Positions 17,336 through 25,746 of a stretch of DNA of 64,000 nt are shown one piece after another. The stretch is from Paenibacillus crassostreae. Lineage in GTDB: Bacteria > Bacillota > Bacilli > Paenibacillales > Paenibacillaceae. Both the position numbers and the translations under genes were made by a program. Positions within the stretch are counted from its first letter, which is position 1. Each line of letters starts with the position of its first letter. Location of the stretch: assembly GCF_001857945.1 (NCBI RefSeq), contig NZ_CP017770.1, forward strand, positions 434,001 through 498,000. Direction: 5' to 3'. Below the pieces are notes generated by a model, which was not told the origin of the DNA, made no database searches, and worked only from the letters and a program-made list of their open reading frames with translations.

Positions 17336-20300
17336 CTAAGCTTTCTCAACATTAAAGTACTGGGCTTGAGGATGACTGAATACCATCGCTGAGACAGAAG
17401 CTTCAGGTTCCATCATAAATTCTTCAGTTAACTCAATTCCAATATCCTCAGGTTGTAACAATTTAAACAATGGACCTTGATCTTCTAAATCTGGACATGC
17501 TGGATAACCAAACGATACTCTAATCCCTTGATATCGTGCACCATGACGTTGCTTCATTGTCATTTCAGCTGGATCAGGGAATCCCCATGAATCGCGAATC
17601 ATATGATGAATTCGTTCAGCTAATCCTTCTGCTGTTTCTAAGGCAACAGCTTGCAGAGCATGCGATCTTAAATAATCGCCATTATCTTTCATTTCAGTAG
17701 ACATTTTCGAAATCCCGTGGCCTGCAGTTACAATTAGGAATCCAACATAATCCATAACTCCGCTATCGACTGATTTCAGGAAATCTGCAAGGCAAAGATA
17801 TGGTTCCACTCGCTGACGTGGGAATGTGAATGTATGAAGCACTTTCGATTGATCATTTGGATCATAAACGATGATATCATTCCCATTAGATTGCGCTGGG
17901 AAGAAGCGATAAATGGCATGAGCTTGAATAATCGCATCCTGCAATGCTTCATTCATGATCGTATCAACCGTTCCTTTTAATGAAACGGCCTTCTCGTTAC
18001 CTTCTGCCAATAATTGTTCCACTGATCCACGTAACCCAAGGTGGTGACCCATCAGCATCTGCATATTAACGTAAGGCATAATATGAGATATTGGATAGTT
18101 ACGCAGAACATGACGTTCAGTATCTGGCGGTATCAACACTGGATTATCAGTTGCAATACTAGACTTCACTGCCCGAGTTAATTGTGGTAATTCTGTAACT
18201 TCTTGTTTTGACGCCTCAAAAGCTTCTAACTCCTCTTGCATCTTCACTCGCATTTCTTCACGTTGCGTTGGATCCATGAGCTTATTCGCAATATCAAGTC
18301 CATCCATAGCGTCCTTAGCGTATACAACCATACCATCATACTCTGGCTTAATCCGAGTTTTGGTGAATTTCCGTGTAAGGGCAGCCCCACCAACCATGAT
18401 AGGCACATCAATCCCAGTATTCTTCAAGTCCTGAGCCGTAATCACCATTTGTTGAGCAGATTTCACAAGTAAACCCGACAATCCAATGATATCTGCTTTC
18501 TCTTCTCGATAGGCTTCAATAATTTTCTCTGGTGGTACTTTAATTCCTAGATTTATAATTTGATAGCCATTATTAGATAGTATAATCTCTACTAAGTTCT
18601 TTCCGATGTCATGTACATCACCTTTTACAGTAGCTAACATGATTTTACCTTTAATACTAGTCTCATTCTTCTCCATAAAATCTTCAAGATAGGTGACAGA
18701 TGCTTTCATAACTTCAGCACTCTGTAATACTTCCGCAACAATGAGCTCATTATTATTAAACAATCTGCCCACTTCCGCCATACCATCCATCAGTGGTCCG
18801 TTAATGACTTCTAATGCGGTATATTTTTTCAGAGCTTCACCTAAATCAGGAATTAATCCTTCTTTAGTTCCTTCAACGACATAAGAAGCAAGACGCTCTT
18901 CTAAGGATAGATTAGATACTTTTTCTTTGTTAACAACCTTCTTCTCACGAAAAGCAGCTACAAACTCTGCTAAAGTCTCATCATTCGTATTAAAAATTAA
19001 GGCCTCAGCAAGTCGGCGATCTTCCGCAGAAATGGAAGCATATCTCTCTAGCTTTTCCGTATTCACGATAGCGTAGTCAAGTCCTGCTTTCGTACATTCA
19101 AATAAATACACTGAATTTAGAACTTCACGTCCTGCATCTGGCAACCCAAATGAGATATTGCTCAGCCCAAGAATCGTTTTAACTTCTGGATATTTTTCTT
19201 TAATCAAACGTATTCCTTCAATCGTTTCTACAGCAGAACCGATGTATTGAGGATCTCCTGAACCAACAGGGAACATATTAGGATCAAAAATAATATCCTC
19301 TGCTTTAACACCATATTTATGAACAAGGAGTTCATAAGATCGAGTTGCTACTTCAAGCTTAGCTTCACGCGTTACGGCTTGACCTCTTTCATCGATAAGA
19401 ATGCAGACAACTGCTGCTCCATAACGATGTATAAGTGGAACAATAGACTCGAATTTAACTTCACCATCTTCAAGGTTAATAGAGTTAATTATCGCTTTCC
19501 CTTGAGAATATTGAAGTCCTAACTCGATAATATGATCATAAGTGGAGTCAATCATCAAAGGAGCTTTGACTTTTTTCGCAACCAAGGGCAAGAAATGATT
19601 CACTGCAAATTCCTCATCAATATCTGTATCCTGAAGGTTGATATCAATAATCTGGGCTCCGCCCTTCACTTGAGAACGAGCTATTTCTGAAGCTTCATCA
19701 AACTTCTCTTCTTTTATTAAACGTTTAAATTTGCGTGATCCTGAAATATTGGTACGTTCACCAATCATGATGGGACGGTTATCTTCTTCAACAAAGACAG
19801 CATCTATACCCGAGATTGCAGGCGGATGATCACCATACTCACGACGCGGTGAATACTTAGAAAGAACATCTGCCATCGCTCGGATATGCTCAGGAGTTGT
19901 ACCGCAACAGCCACCTGCAATATTCAACCATCCCTGCTCAGCAAAAGCTGCCATCTTTTTAGATAAGGACTCTGGTGATTCGTGATAATTCCCATCTTCA
20001 TCCGGCAACCCCGCATTCGGATAACAACTTACAGCAACCTTAGACATAGCTGCAAGCGAACGAATATGATCTCGCATGAATTCCGGTCCTGTCGCACAGT
20101 TAAGCCCCACAGAAATCGGATTAAGATGCTCCAATGAGATATAGAATGATTCTATGTTCTGCCCAGATAAAGTCGTCCCCATTGGTTCAATGGTTCCTGA
20201 GATCATAATTGGTAGTGTTATACCTGATGTTTCAAAAGCTTGACGAATACCGATACTGCCAGCTTTGACATTCAAAGTGTCTTGACTCGTCTCTAATAGA

Positions 20301-20782
20301 AGTAAATCAACGCCACCTTCAATTAATGCAAGCGCCTGTTCCTCATAAGAAACGATTAGTTCTTTAAATGTTACTCCACCTGTGACTGACAATGTCTTGG
20401 TCGTTGGCCCCATCGCCCCCACAACATACCGTGGTTTATCATTCGTACTATATTTATCAACTGCTCGACGAGCGAGCTCAGCCGCTTTTAAGTTGATTTC
20501 ACGAGCTCTCTCAGGTATATCATAATCAGCAAGGACAACAGATGTAGCACCAAATGTATTCGTCTCGATCATATCCGCACCAGCATCCAAATAACTTTCA
20601 TGGATTCCTTGAATCACATCTGGTCGAGTAAGAACGAGCATTTCATTACAACCCTCCAACTCTTCTCCACCGAAGTCCTGTGGTGAAAGATCCTGTTGTT
20701 GGATCATCGTACCCATTGCACCATCCATAATAAATATTCGCTCTTTTAAAGATTCCTCTAAGCTCTTTATATTTATACCCAT
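17336..20782 (-). CDS. metH: cobalamin-dependent methionine synthase
   Basis: This 1148-residue protein has all four MetH modules. The homocysteine domain (1-320) has zinc ligands Cys229, Cys292 and Cys293 in NCATG and GGCCGT. The pterin domain has ERTNISGSRKF. The B12 domain carries DVHDIGKN for cobalamin His ligation. The C-terminal activation domain binds AdoMet. It methylates homocysteine to methionine from methyltetrahydrofolate. The start has GGGGGG 8 nt upstream. I saw neither an S-box nor a cobalamin riboswitch in the 200 nt upstream. Confidence 0.96.
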   Translation of the reverse strand: MGINIKSLEESLKERIFIMDGAMGTMIQQQDLSPQDFGGEELEGCNEMLVLTRPDVIQGIHESYLDAGADMIETNTFGATSVVLADYDIPERAREINLKAAELARRAVDKYSTNDKPRYVVGAMGPTTKTLSVTGGVTFKELIVSYEEQALALIEGGVDLLLLETSQDTLNVKAGSIGIRQAFETSGITLPIMISGTIEPMGTTLSGQNIESFYISLEHLNPISVGLNCATGPEFMRDHIRSLAAMSKVAVSCYPNAGLPDEDGNYHESPESLSKKMAAFAEQGWLNIAGGCCGTTPEHIRAMADVLSKYSPRREYGDHPPAISGIDAVFVEEDNRPIMIGERTNISGSRKFKRLIKEEKFDEASEIARSQVKGGAQIIDINLQDTDIDEEFAVNHFLPLVAKKVKAPLMIDSTYDHIIELGLQYSQGKAIINSINLEDGEVKFESIVPLIHRYGAAVVCILIDERGQAVTREAKLEVATRSYELLVHKYGVKAEDIIFDPNMFPVGSGDPQYIGSAVETIEGIRLIKEKYPEVKTILGLSNISFGLPDAGREVLNSVYLFECTKAGLDYAIVNTEKLERYASISAEDRRLAEALIFNTNDETLAEFVAAFREKKVVNKEKVSNLSLEERLASYVVEGTKEGLIPDLGEALKKYTALEVINGPLMDGMAEVGRLFNNNELIVAEVLQSAEVMKASVTYLEDFMEKNETSIKGKIMLATVKGDVHDIGKNLVEIILSNNGYQIINLGIKVPPEKIIEAYREEKADIIGLSGLLVKSAQQMVITAQDLKNTGIDVPIMVGGAALTRKFTKTRIKPEYDGMVVYAKDAMDGLDIANKLMDPTQREEMRVKMQEELEAFEASKQEVTELPQLTRAVKSSIATDNPVLIPPDTERHVLRNYPISHIMPYVNMQMLMGHHLGLRGSVEQLLAEGNEKAVSLKGTVDTIMNEALQDAIIQAHAIYRFFPAQSNGNDIIVYDPNDQSKVLHTFTFPRQRVEPYLCLADFLKSVDSGVMDYVGFLIVTAGHGISKMSTEMKDNGDYLRSHALQAVALETAEGLAERIHHMIRDSWGFPDPAEMTMKQRHGARYQGIRVSFGYPACPDLEDQGPLFKLLQPEDIGIELTEEFMMEPEASVSAMVFSHPQAQYFNVEKA

Positions 20783-20930
20783 CTTGATTCCCCCCCGCTG
20801 AAACGTTAAATATTAGTTTAACAGAATAACTATCAATATAAAAGCTAACTCTCATGTTTTGTAAGCATTTTTCCAGTGAAACACGAATAAAGACAACAAA
20901 ATTCTAATTAGCGTTCGTGAATATAAATAA

Positions 20931-20965
20931 ATCTCCATTCTCATGATTGAGAGAATAAGGAGATA
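20931..20965. terminator. hairpin between the YtkA/FixH-like gene and metH
   Basis: TCTCC and TTCTC near 20931-20942 pair with GAGAA and GGAGA near 20951-20964, giving an interrupted stem. On the minus strand it is followed only by an AT-rich stretch, so it is a weak terminator candidate for the upstream lipoprotein gene. Confidence 0.4.
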
Positions 20966-20980
20966 ATCATCATTTTTTTA

Positions 20981-21394
20981 TTATTCGGTTACAATTAAAT
21001 TTGTCTTTGGCATTGAATGCATCGCTCCAACAGTCACATGAGAAATCACGCTATATGTATCCGCTTGATCTAAGCTTGTCTCAAGAACATATAAACCATC
21101 ACTTATATGAGACGCTTCTAATTCAACATGTGTACCATTCGCCTCTGAAGGTATAATCTCAATTAGCACTTTATCAGCATCCGTCACCATTTCTTTATTC
21201 TGTGTCACTTGAACTTCAATAATAACATTCTCATTCACTTTTATCTGTTCTGGTTGAATACTCAATTCAACTTCTATGGGTGTCATGGGATAGTCATTCC
21301 CCATATCCATACCTTCATGATTACTATTACATCCAATGATCATACTTAATGAGATCAAAGATATAATTAAACCTAACTTCATTTTTAGCTGCAT
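20981..21394 (-). CDS. YtkA/FixH-like lipoprotein
   Basis: The 137-residue product starts with a lipoprotein signal: MQLKMKLGLIISLISLSMIIGC, with a lipobox ending at Cys22. A short His/Met-rich stretch (HEGMDMGNDYPM) follows, then a beta-sandwich domain of YtkA/FixH type (VELSIQPEQIKVNENVIIEVQV). The His/Met residues could bind copper, which is an inference. The start at 21394 was chosen because the signal peptide begins there. Confidence 0.72.
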   Translation of the reverse strand: MQLKMKLGLIISLISLSMIIGCNSNHEGMDMGNDYPMTPIEVELSIQPEQIKVNENVIIEVQVTQNKEMVTDADKVLIEIIPSEANGTHVELEASHISDGLYVLETSLDQADTYSVISHVTVGAMHSMPKTNLIVTE

Positions 21395-21473
21395 GTAGTC
21401 CCAACCTTTCTTCTTTAAACAACACCTATCCAACATAATATCTACGAAAGTGTGATCAATATCATACTAGCAT

Positions 21474-21515
21474 AAAAAAGCCTCATCGTCTGCCGTTGAA
21501 GCAACGAAAAGGCTA
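21474..21515 (-). terminator. Rho-independent terminator of the HAD gene
   Basis: On the minus strand AGCCTTTTCGT pairs with ACGATGAGGCT across a 14-nt loop, followed by TTTTTT. It closes the 21560-22354 HAD gene and separates it from the lipoprotein gene. Confidence 0.8.
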
Positions 21516-21559
21516 TTTATGTCGAAAGTCAATAATTTCTATGATTTAATAATGAGTCA

Positions 21560-22354
21560 TTATGCAAAACTTGCAATAATATCATGCAACTGGGATAAAT
21601 GTTGAATCTCAAAATCAGGAATAATATTAGGATCAGCTGGTTTGTTTGTACGGTTAATCCATACAGTCTTAATTCCTGCAGCTAATCCTCCACGAATATC
21701 AGTCGTTAATTTATCACCAACCATGAGAACCTGGTCATTAGTAACATCTAGTAAGGATAACGCATGATTAAAAATGGAAACATCCGGTTTACCAATACCA
21801 AAACTTCCTGAGATCACGATCTTGTCAAAATATGGAGCCAATTCTGGAACTCCATCCAGTTTCTCTTGTTGTAATGCAGGACATCCATTTGTTAATAACA
21901 GCAACTTCACATTGCCCTGCAATTCCTTAAGAATCTGGAATGTTTCTTCATATATATAAGGTAGAGCACGTCTCTTAGATGCGAAATGTTCAGATAGTTC
22001 AAAAGCTAAATCGCTATCATTCACACCCATTTTTTCAAGACCACGATGCCATGCATCTTTACGATATCCCTTTACAATTTGTTCTAATTGGCGGAATTCA
22101 GGTTGTTCACCTGCCGTGAAATTAGCCCATAATCCTTCAAATGGATTGATACCAATCTTTGTGGTGAATGGATACGTCTCATACGATTCATATAACGATC
22201 TTGCTTCACCTCGAACAGCCGCTTCAAGTTGTACATGATCTACTCCAGTAACTTCAGCCGCTCTTTTGCATGTGGATTCAAAGGCTTCTAACACACTGCG
22301 ATCATCCCACAATAAAGTATCATCTAAATCAAAGAAAACTGCGTTGATTGACAT
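21560..22354 (-). CDS. HAD-family hydrolase, YsaA/YjjG-like
   Basis: This 264-residue HAD hydrolase has motif I FFDLDDTLLWDD, motif II LLLTNG, motif III lysine in IGKPDVSIF and motif IV MVGDKLTTDI. The helical cap (class I) makes it a small-molecule phosphatase, in the group with B. subtilis YsaA and nucleotidase YjjG; the substrate is unknown. A good ribosome site (AGGGAGAG) precedes the ATG. It is terminated by the hairpin at 21474-21515. Confidence 0.8.
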   Translation of the reverse strand: MSINAVFFDLDDTLLWDDRSVLEAFESTCKRAAEVTGVDHVQLEAAVRGEARSLYESYETYPFTTKIGINPFEGLWANFTAGEQPEFRQLEQIVKGYRKDAWHRGLEKMGVNDSDLAFELSEHFASKRRALPYIYEETFQILKELQGNVKLLLLTNGCPALQQEKLDGVPELAPYFDKIVISGSFGIGKPDVSIFNHALSLLDVTNDQVLMVGDKLTTDIRGGLAAGIKTVWINRTNKPADPNIIPDFEIQHLSQLHDIIASFA

Positions 22355-22375
22355 TCCACGTCTCTCCCTTAACTA

Positions 22376-22906
22376 TTATTTTTCAAAGTGAATATTGTTA
22401 GCTTTTGCAAATTGCTCTAGACGCTCACCCATAGCTTTAATATCATAACGGTTAATTAAACGTGTAAATACCCAATTACTTCCCTTTGCTTTCGGTTCAA
22501 TGACTACCGATCCACTCTTAACCTTTATTCTAGCAATCTCCGAAGCAGATATCGTGCGAACCCGATTCAACTTCGTCGTCTGAAGATTATCTTTATTCAC
22601 TAGTAAGTACGGTCGACGTAAATAAATGATGACCCCTAATACGATATATGCTGCGACGACAAACCAAGTCATCATTGGACTTGATTGATTCTCTTGATCT
22701 GGTAATGTACTTGAGGCCCAACCTAAAAGTCCATATAGTATCGCTAGCAAGATTAGAACTATTGGAAATACGAATTTACGGCCCTTATATGTATCACCGC
22801 TTACGACTATCCCATTTTTAGTGAACCCTGAATGACCTTGTTTTTTACGTTGTCTATTAAGCTGCGCTCTATTTTTCTGAACCTTTCTTTCCCAAGAACG
22901 TGACAT
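22376..22906 (-). CDS. conserved membrane protein of unknown function
   Basis: The 176-residue product has a basic, Gln/Lys/Arg-rich N-terminus, two membrane segments (residues about 44-65 and 80-98) and a C-terminal cytoplasmic region with a strand-rich PH-like look (LQTTKLNRVRTISASEIARIKVKSGSVVIEP). I do not recognise a named family. It lies 21 nt upstream of the HAD gene and is probably cotranscribed with it. Its ribosome site is AAGGGGG. Confidence 0.65.
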   Translation of the reverse strand: MSRSWERKVQKNRAQLNRQRKKQGHSGFTKNGIVVSGDTYKGRKFVFPIVLILLAILYGLLGWASSTLPDQENQSSPMMTWFVVAAYIVLGVIIYLRRPYLLVNKDNLQTTKLNRVRTISASEIARIKVKSGSVVIEPKAKGSNWVFTRLINRYDIKAMGERLEQFAKANNIHFEK

Positions 22907-22958
22907 TCAATGTCCCCCTTATATTGTAGAACTTCTGCTCTCATGGTTGTACTTTACT

Positions 22959-23135
22959 CTATTCTTTGTCAACTACTTCAATTGAATCTAATTGTTGACG
23001 AAAATTACTACGAATATTCTGTAGATAGATTTCACGTAGTTCAGATCGTTCCTGCAATTCTTCCTCCGTTAACCCTTCAGCTTTGTTTTTCTGAGCAAGT
23101 TCATTAATACGTTTAACTAAGTTGTCTATATCCAT
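22959..23135 (-). CDS. DUF896 (YnzC-family) protein
   Basis: This 58-residue protein matches DUF896: MDIDNLVKRINELAQKNKAEGLTEEE followed by REIYLQNIRSNFRQQLD. B. subtilis YnzC of this family lies in the SOS operon yneA-yneB-ynzC next to lexA, and here the gene again follows yneA. A terminator at 23182-23219 separates the two, so SOS control may be partial. The start at 23135 follows GGAGG by 8 nt. The function is unknown. Confidence 0.85.
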   Translation of the reverse strand: MDIDNLVKRINELAQKNKAEGLTEEELQERSELREIYLQNIRSNFRQQLDSIEVVDKE

Positions 23136-23181
23136 AAAACTATCCTCCAATCTTAACATACAATACTAACTTTGCCATGAT

Positions 23182-23219
23182 AAAAAGAGCTTGTCAAGGA
23201 GTCACCCTCGTCAAGCTCT
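23182..23219 (-). terminator. terminator after yneA
   Basis: On the minus strand AGAGCTTG pairs with CAAGCTCT around an 18-nt loop, followed by TTTTTATC. It lies between yneA and the DUF896 gene. Confidence 0.8.
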
Positions 23220-23234
23220 ATTGCAGAATCAAAT

Positions 23235-23609
23235 TTAATATGTAGGTAAACTTAGAACCTCACCAGCCATGATATTACCGCTAGACAACTGATTCATTCG
23301 TTTCACTTCTTTGATATATATACGAGTATCCATATTAGCTGGTTTCTCACGTAATGCTATTTCCCAAAGTGAATCACCACTCTGAACAATTAGATTCCTC
23401 GCAACTTTTACATCACCAGCAGAATTGGCGAAAGTTTGTACCATTCCAGTGCATGCCACACTAAGCAGCAAAATAACCCATAGCAATTTCTTAATCAATG
23501 GACGTGGAATCATCGACTTCACCTGTTCACTCCAACGATCTATTTGTGTATGTTTATTTTCTTCATTTGTATTCACATAAATACTTTCATAGGTACTGTA
23601 TCTTAACAT
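23235..23609 (-). CDS. yneA: YneA-like SOS cell-division suppressor with LysM domain
   Basis: This 124-residue protein has a cytoplasmic N-terminus, a membrane segment (residues about 39-60, LLWVILLLSVACTGMV) and a C-terminal LysM domain (LIVQSGDSLWEIA...MAGEVLSLP). B. subtilis YneA has the same plan; it delays cell division during the SOS response and is encoded opposite lexA. The ATG at 23609 has GGGGG upstream. LexA-type boxes overlap its promoter and ribosome site, so LexA control is well supported. YneB is absent from the operon. Confidence 0.85.
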   Translation of the reverse strand: MLRYSTYESIYVNTNEENKHTQIDRWSEQVKSMIPRPLIKKLLWVILLLSVACTGMVQTFANSAGDVKVARNLIVQSGDSLWEIALREKPANMDTRIYIKEVKRMNQLSSGNIMAGEVLSLPTY

Positions 23610-23623
23610 TTTACCCATCCCCC

Positions 23624-23635
23624 AAACGTTTGTTC
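23624..23635. promoter_or_regulatory. LexA box near the yneA ribosome site
   Basis: AAACGTTTGTTC differs from GAAC-N4-GTTC at one position. It lies between the yneA transcription start and the start codon. Confidence 0.5.
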
Positions 23636-23649
23636 TTGTTATTAAATCG

Positions 23650-23678
23650 AGTATAACACGAACACACGTTTTGTTCAA
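23650..23678 (-). promoter_or_regulatory. yneA promoter with LexA box in spacer
   Basis: Minus-strand -35 TTGAAC (23678-23673), a 17-nt spacer and -10 TATACT (23655-23650). GAACACACGTTT (23660-23671), one base from a LexA box, fills the spacer. Confidence 0.8.
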
Positions 23679-23687
23679 TACATTTTA

Positions 23688-23699
23688 GAACAAATGTTC
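23688..23699. promoter_or_regulatory. perfect LexA box between yneA and lexA
   Basis: GAACAAATGTTC is an exact GAAC-N4-GTTC palindrome, placed between the two divergent promoters. A further near-match, GAACTCATGTTT, lies at 23711-23722. Confidence 0.85.
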
Positions 23700-23720
23700 T
23701 GAAATATTTAGAACTCATGT

Positions 23721-23749
23721 TTGTGCGAACGGAAGTTCTATGTTATAAT
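23721..23749 (+). promoter_or_regulatory. lexA promoter with LexA box in spacer
   Basis: -35 TTGTGC (23721-23726), a 17-nt spacer and -10 TATAAT (23744-23749). GAACGGAAGTTC (23727-23738), a full LexA box, occupies the spacer, so lexA is autoregulated. Confidence 0.85.
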
Positions 23750-23781
23750 TTCACAAAGTAACTTTAATGAGGTGAATCAAT

Positions 23782-24408
23782 ATGTCTAAGGTATCTAGCC
23801 GACAACAAGCAATATTAGAATTCATTCGTAATGAAGTACGTGCTAAAGGATATCCACCTTCTGTTCGTGAGATCGGAGAAGCAGTTGGGTTAGCTTCTAG
23901 TTCAACTGTTCATGGTCATCTAGACCGTTTAGAGAAAAAAGGCCTCATTAGAAGAGATCCAACTAAACCTCGTGCAATTGAGATTCTAGGACAAGATGAT
24001 TCTGAGAACATGCATCAGTTCAGTCATACTGTTTCTCGAGTTCCGATTGTTGGGAGGGTTACAGCAGGTGTACCTATTACAGCAACAGAGAATATAGAAG
24101 ATTACTTCCCTCTACCTCAACATTTTGTAGGTGATGAGAAGGTGTTCATGCTCAACGTTATGGGAGATAGTATGGTTGAAGTAGGTATTCATGATGGAGA
24201 CATGGTCATTGTCCGTCAACAACAGACCGCCGATAATGGTGATATCGTTGTTGCCATGACAGAAGAAGATGAAGCTACTGTTAAGACCTTTTATAAAGAG
24301 AAGGATCATATCAGACTACAACCAGAGAATCCTACATATGAACCTTTACGGTTGGAACATGTCACGATATTAGGTAAGGTCGTAGGCCTCTTCCGCGACA
24401 TACATTAA
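23782..24408 (+). CDS. lexA: LexA repressor
   Basis: This is the SOS master repressor, 208 residues. The N-terminal winged helix (1-68) has [21 protein letters not shown] as the recognition part. The autocleavage site is Ala95-Gly96 in GRVTAGVPI. The catalytic dyad is Ser130 in MGDSMVE and Lys168 in ATVKTF. DNA damage with RecA triggers self-cleavage and frees promoters such as its own and yneA. The start has GAGGTGA upstream. Confidence 0.97.
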   Translation: MSKVSSRQQAILEFIRNEVRAKGYPPSVREIGEAVGLASSSTVHGHLDRLEKKGLIRRDPTKPRAIEILGQDDSENMHQFSHTVSRVPIVGRVTAGVPITATENIEDYFPLPQHFVGDEKVFMLNVMGDSMVEVGIHDGDMVIVRQQQTADNGDIVVAMTEEDEATVKTFYKEKDHIRLQPENPTYEPLRLEHVTILGKVVGLFRDIH

Positions 24409-24515
24409 AATCATTCATATATTCACCCTTGAAAAGGATTCAGTTGCATTATAGAGCTGTTTCCTTTTCTTCGTATTATCACTTATTCATTGATTACGTG
24501 CGAGGAGCGACACAA

Positions 24516-25172
24516 ATGAAAGCAAAGAAATTAATATCAAAGATTGAGTCACCTAAAATACCTCAAGAATTGATGGATAAATCTTCATCCACAGTAGATA
24601 TTGAATCCGAAGAATACATTGAAAGAGCGATTTTTCAGGATTGTACGATTTCATTAACAAAAATGGATCGGATCTCTTTCGATGAAGTGATATTTAGAAA
24701 CGTCAATTTCTCCAATTCGCAATTCAATAATATTGAACTAACGGATATTATATTTGATAAATGTGACCTTTCCAATACCGATTTCAGTAATTCCAACATT
24801 CATCGGGTTGAATTTCGAGACTGTAAACTCATTGGATTAAACTTGTCCGAATCTACTTTAAGAAATGTACTATTTCACAACTGTTTAGCAGAGTTCGCAA
24901 ATTTCCGCTTCTCCAATATGAAGAATGTAACAATTGAAGAGTGCATTTTATCCAGCTCAGACTTTTGTTATTCTACTTTAGAACATATGTATTTAATAAA
25001 ATCTAATATTGATCAATCGCAATTCTCAGGAGCTAAACATTCAGGGTTGGACTTCAGTAGCTGTGAGTTTTATTCTTTAATTATTAATCTAGAAGACTTA
25101 AAGGGATCCACCATTTCAAGAGAACAAGCCTATGTTTTTGCTGGATTATTGGACTTAGTCATTAAGGATTAG
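24516..25172 (+). CDS. pentapeptide-repeat protein
   Basis: This 218-residue protein has about 25 degenerate pentapeptide repeats of A(D/N)LXX type from residue about 30 onward (FQDCTI, FRNVNFSNSQFNNIELTDIIF, CDLSNTDFSNSNIHRVEFRDC), forming a right-handed quadrilateral beta helix. A short polar N-terminus precedes and a helical end (SREQAYVFAGLLDLVI) follows. It resembles a second protein at 55993-56604. Some pentapeptide proteins (Qnr, MfpA) act on gyrase; no such role is shown here. The start at 24516 follows GAGGAG. No terminator lies between it and lexA, so read-through is possible. Confidence 0.8.
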   Translation: MKAKKLISKIESPKIPQELMDKSSSTVDIESEEYIERAIFQDCTISLTKMDRISFDEVIFRNVNFSNSQFNNIELTDIIFDKCDLSNTDFSNSNIHRVEFRDCKLIGLNLSESTLRNVLFHNCLAEFANFRFSNMKNVTIEECILSSSDFCYSTLEHMYLIKSNIDQSQFSGAKHSGLDFSSCEFYSLIINLEDLKGSTISREQAYVFAGLLDLVIKD

Positions 25173-25282
25173 ATCATGCCAAGTAAAAAAATTTATCCAC
25201 TTCTACATTTTTATTTATCTTTCAACTTCCGTTTACCGATATTGTTAATGTAGTAATCATACTAAAAAGGGAGGTAGAATAT

Positions 25283-25453
25283 ATGTCCATTACATCAATT
25301 GGTTTTTCTCAAAGTAGTTTAAAACAAGCGGTTAGTCTCTCAATATTAAAAATGTCTAACGATCAAGCTACCGTAAGTGGGAATGCTCTTACCAAAATGA
25401 TGGAACAAAGTGTTCAACCCAATCTAGGCGGAACTATAGATATAAAAGCCTAG
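25283..25453 (+). CDS. YjfB-family putative motility protein
   Basis: This 56-residue small protein reads MSITSIGFSQSSLKQAVSLSILKMSND and ends with LGGTIDIKA, matching the YjfB family, which is listed as putative motility proteins. A strong ribosome site (AAAGGGAGGT) lies 7 nt upstream. ACCGATAT at 25235-25242 is close to the sigma-D -10 element, but no matching -35 was found. No flagellar genes are nearby. Confidence 0.8.
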   Translation: MSITSIGFSQSSLKQAVSLSILKMSNDQATVSGNALTKMMEQSVQPNLGGTIDIKA

Positions 25454-25512
25454 GCGTTAAACGGGCTGTCCCATACCATCATGGATTAACTGCCACCACC
25501 TAAGTGAAAATG

Positions 25513-25573
25513 TAATCAGTTTGTGAATCTACCTGTTCTTTTTAGAACGGTCGGTAACAGGCTGATTTTTTTG
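25513..25573 (+). terminator. terminator after yjfB-like gene
   Basis: AATCAG and CCTGTT pair with AACAGG and CTGATT, giving a two-part stem followed by a T-run (25565-25572). It ends the YjfB-like transcript. The remaining gap to 25746 shows nothing else recognisable. Confidence 0.75.
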
Positions 25574-25746
25574 TTTCCACACTCGTAATATAGATGTATA
25601 GATCACGGCACTTGAATCATCCATTACGTTAGTTACAACTTAAATATCAGTGGACTATCTCATATTGGTGCAAGAGTGATATTAATGATTGTAAATATTT
25701 GGGTTGTCCATTATGCTTAATAATGTTAAATAAAGAAAAGGTGGAA

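Noticed and set aside
20783-20980. S-box or cobalamin riboswitch upstream of metH
   Set aside because: No conserved SAM or B12 box could be found by eye in the leader.
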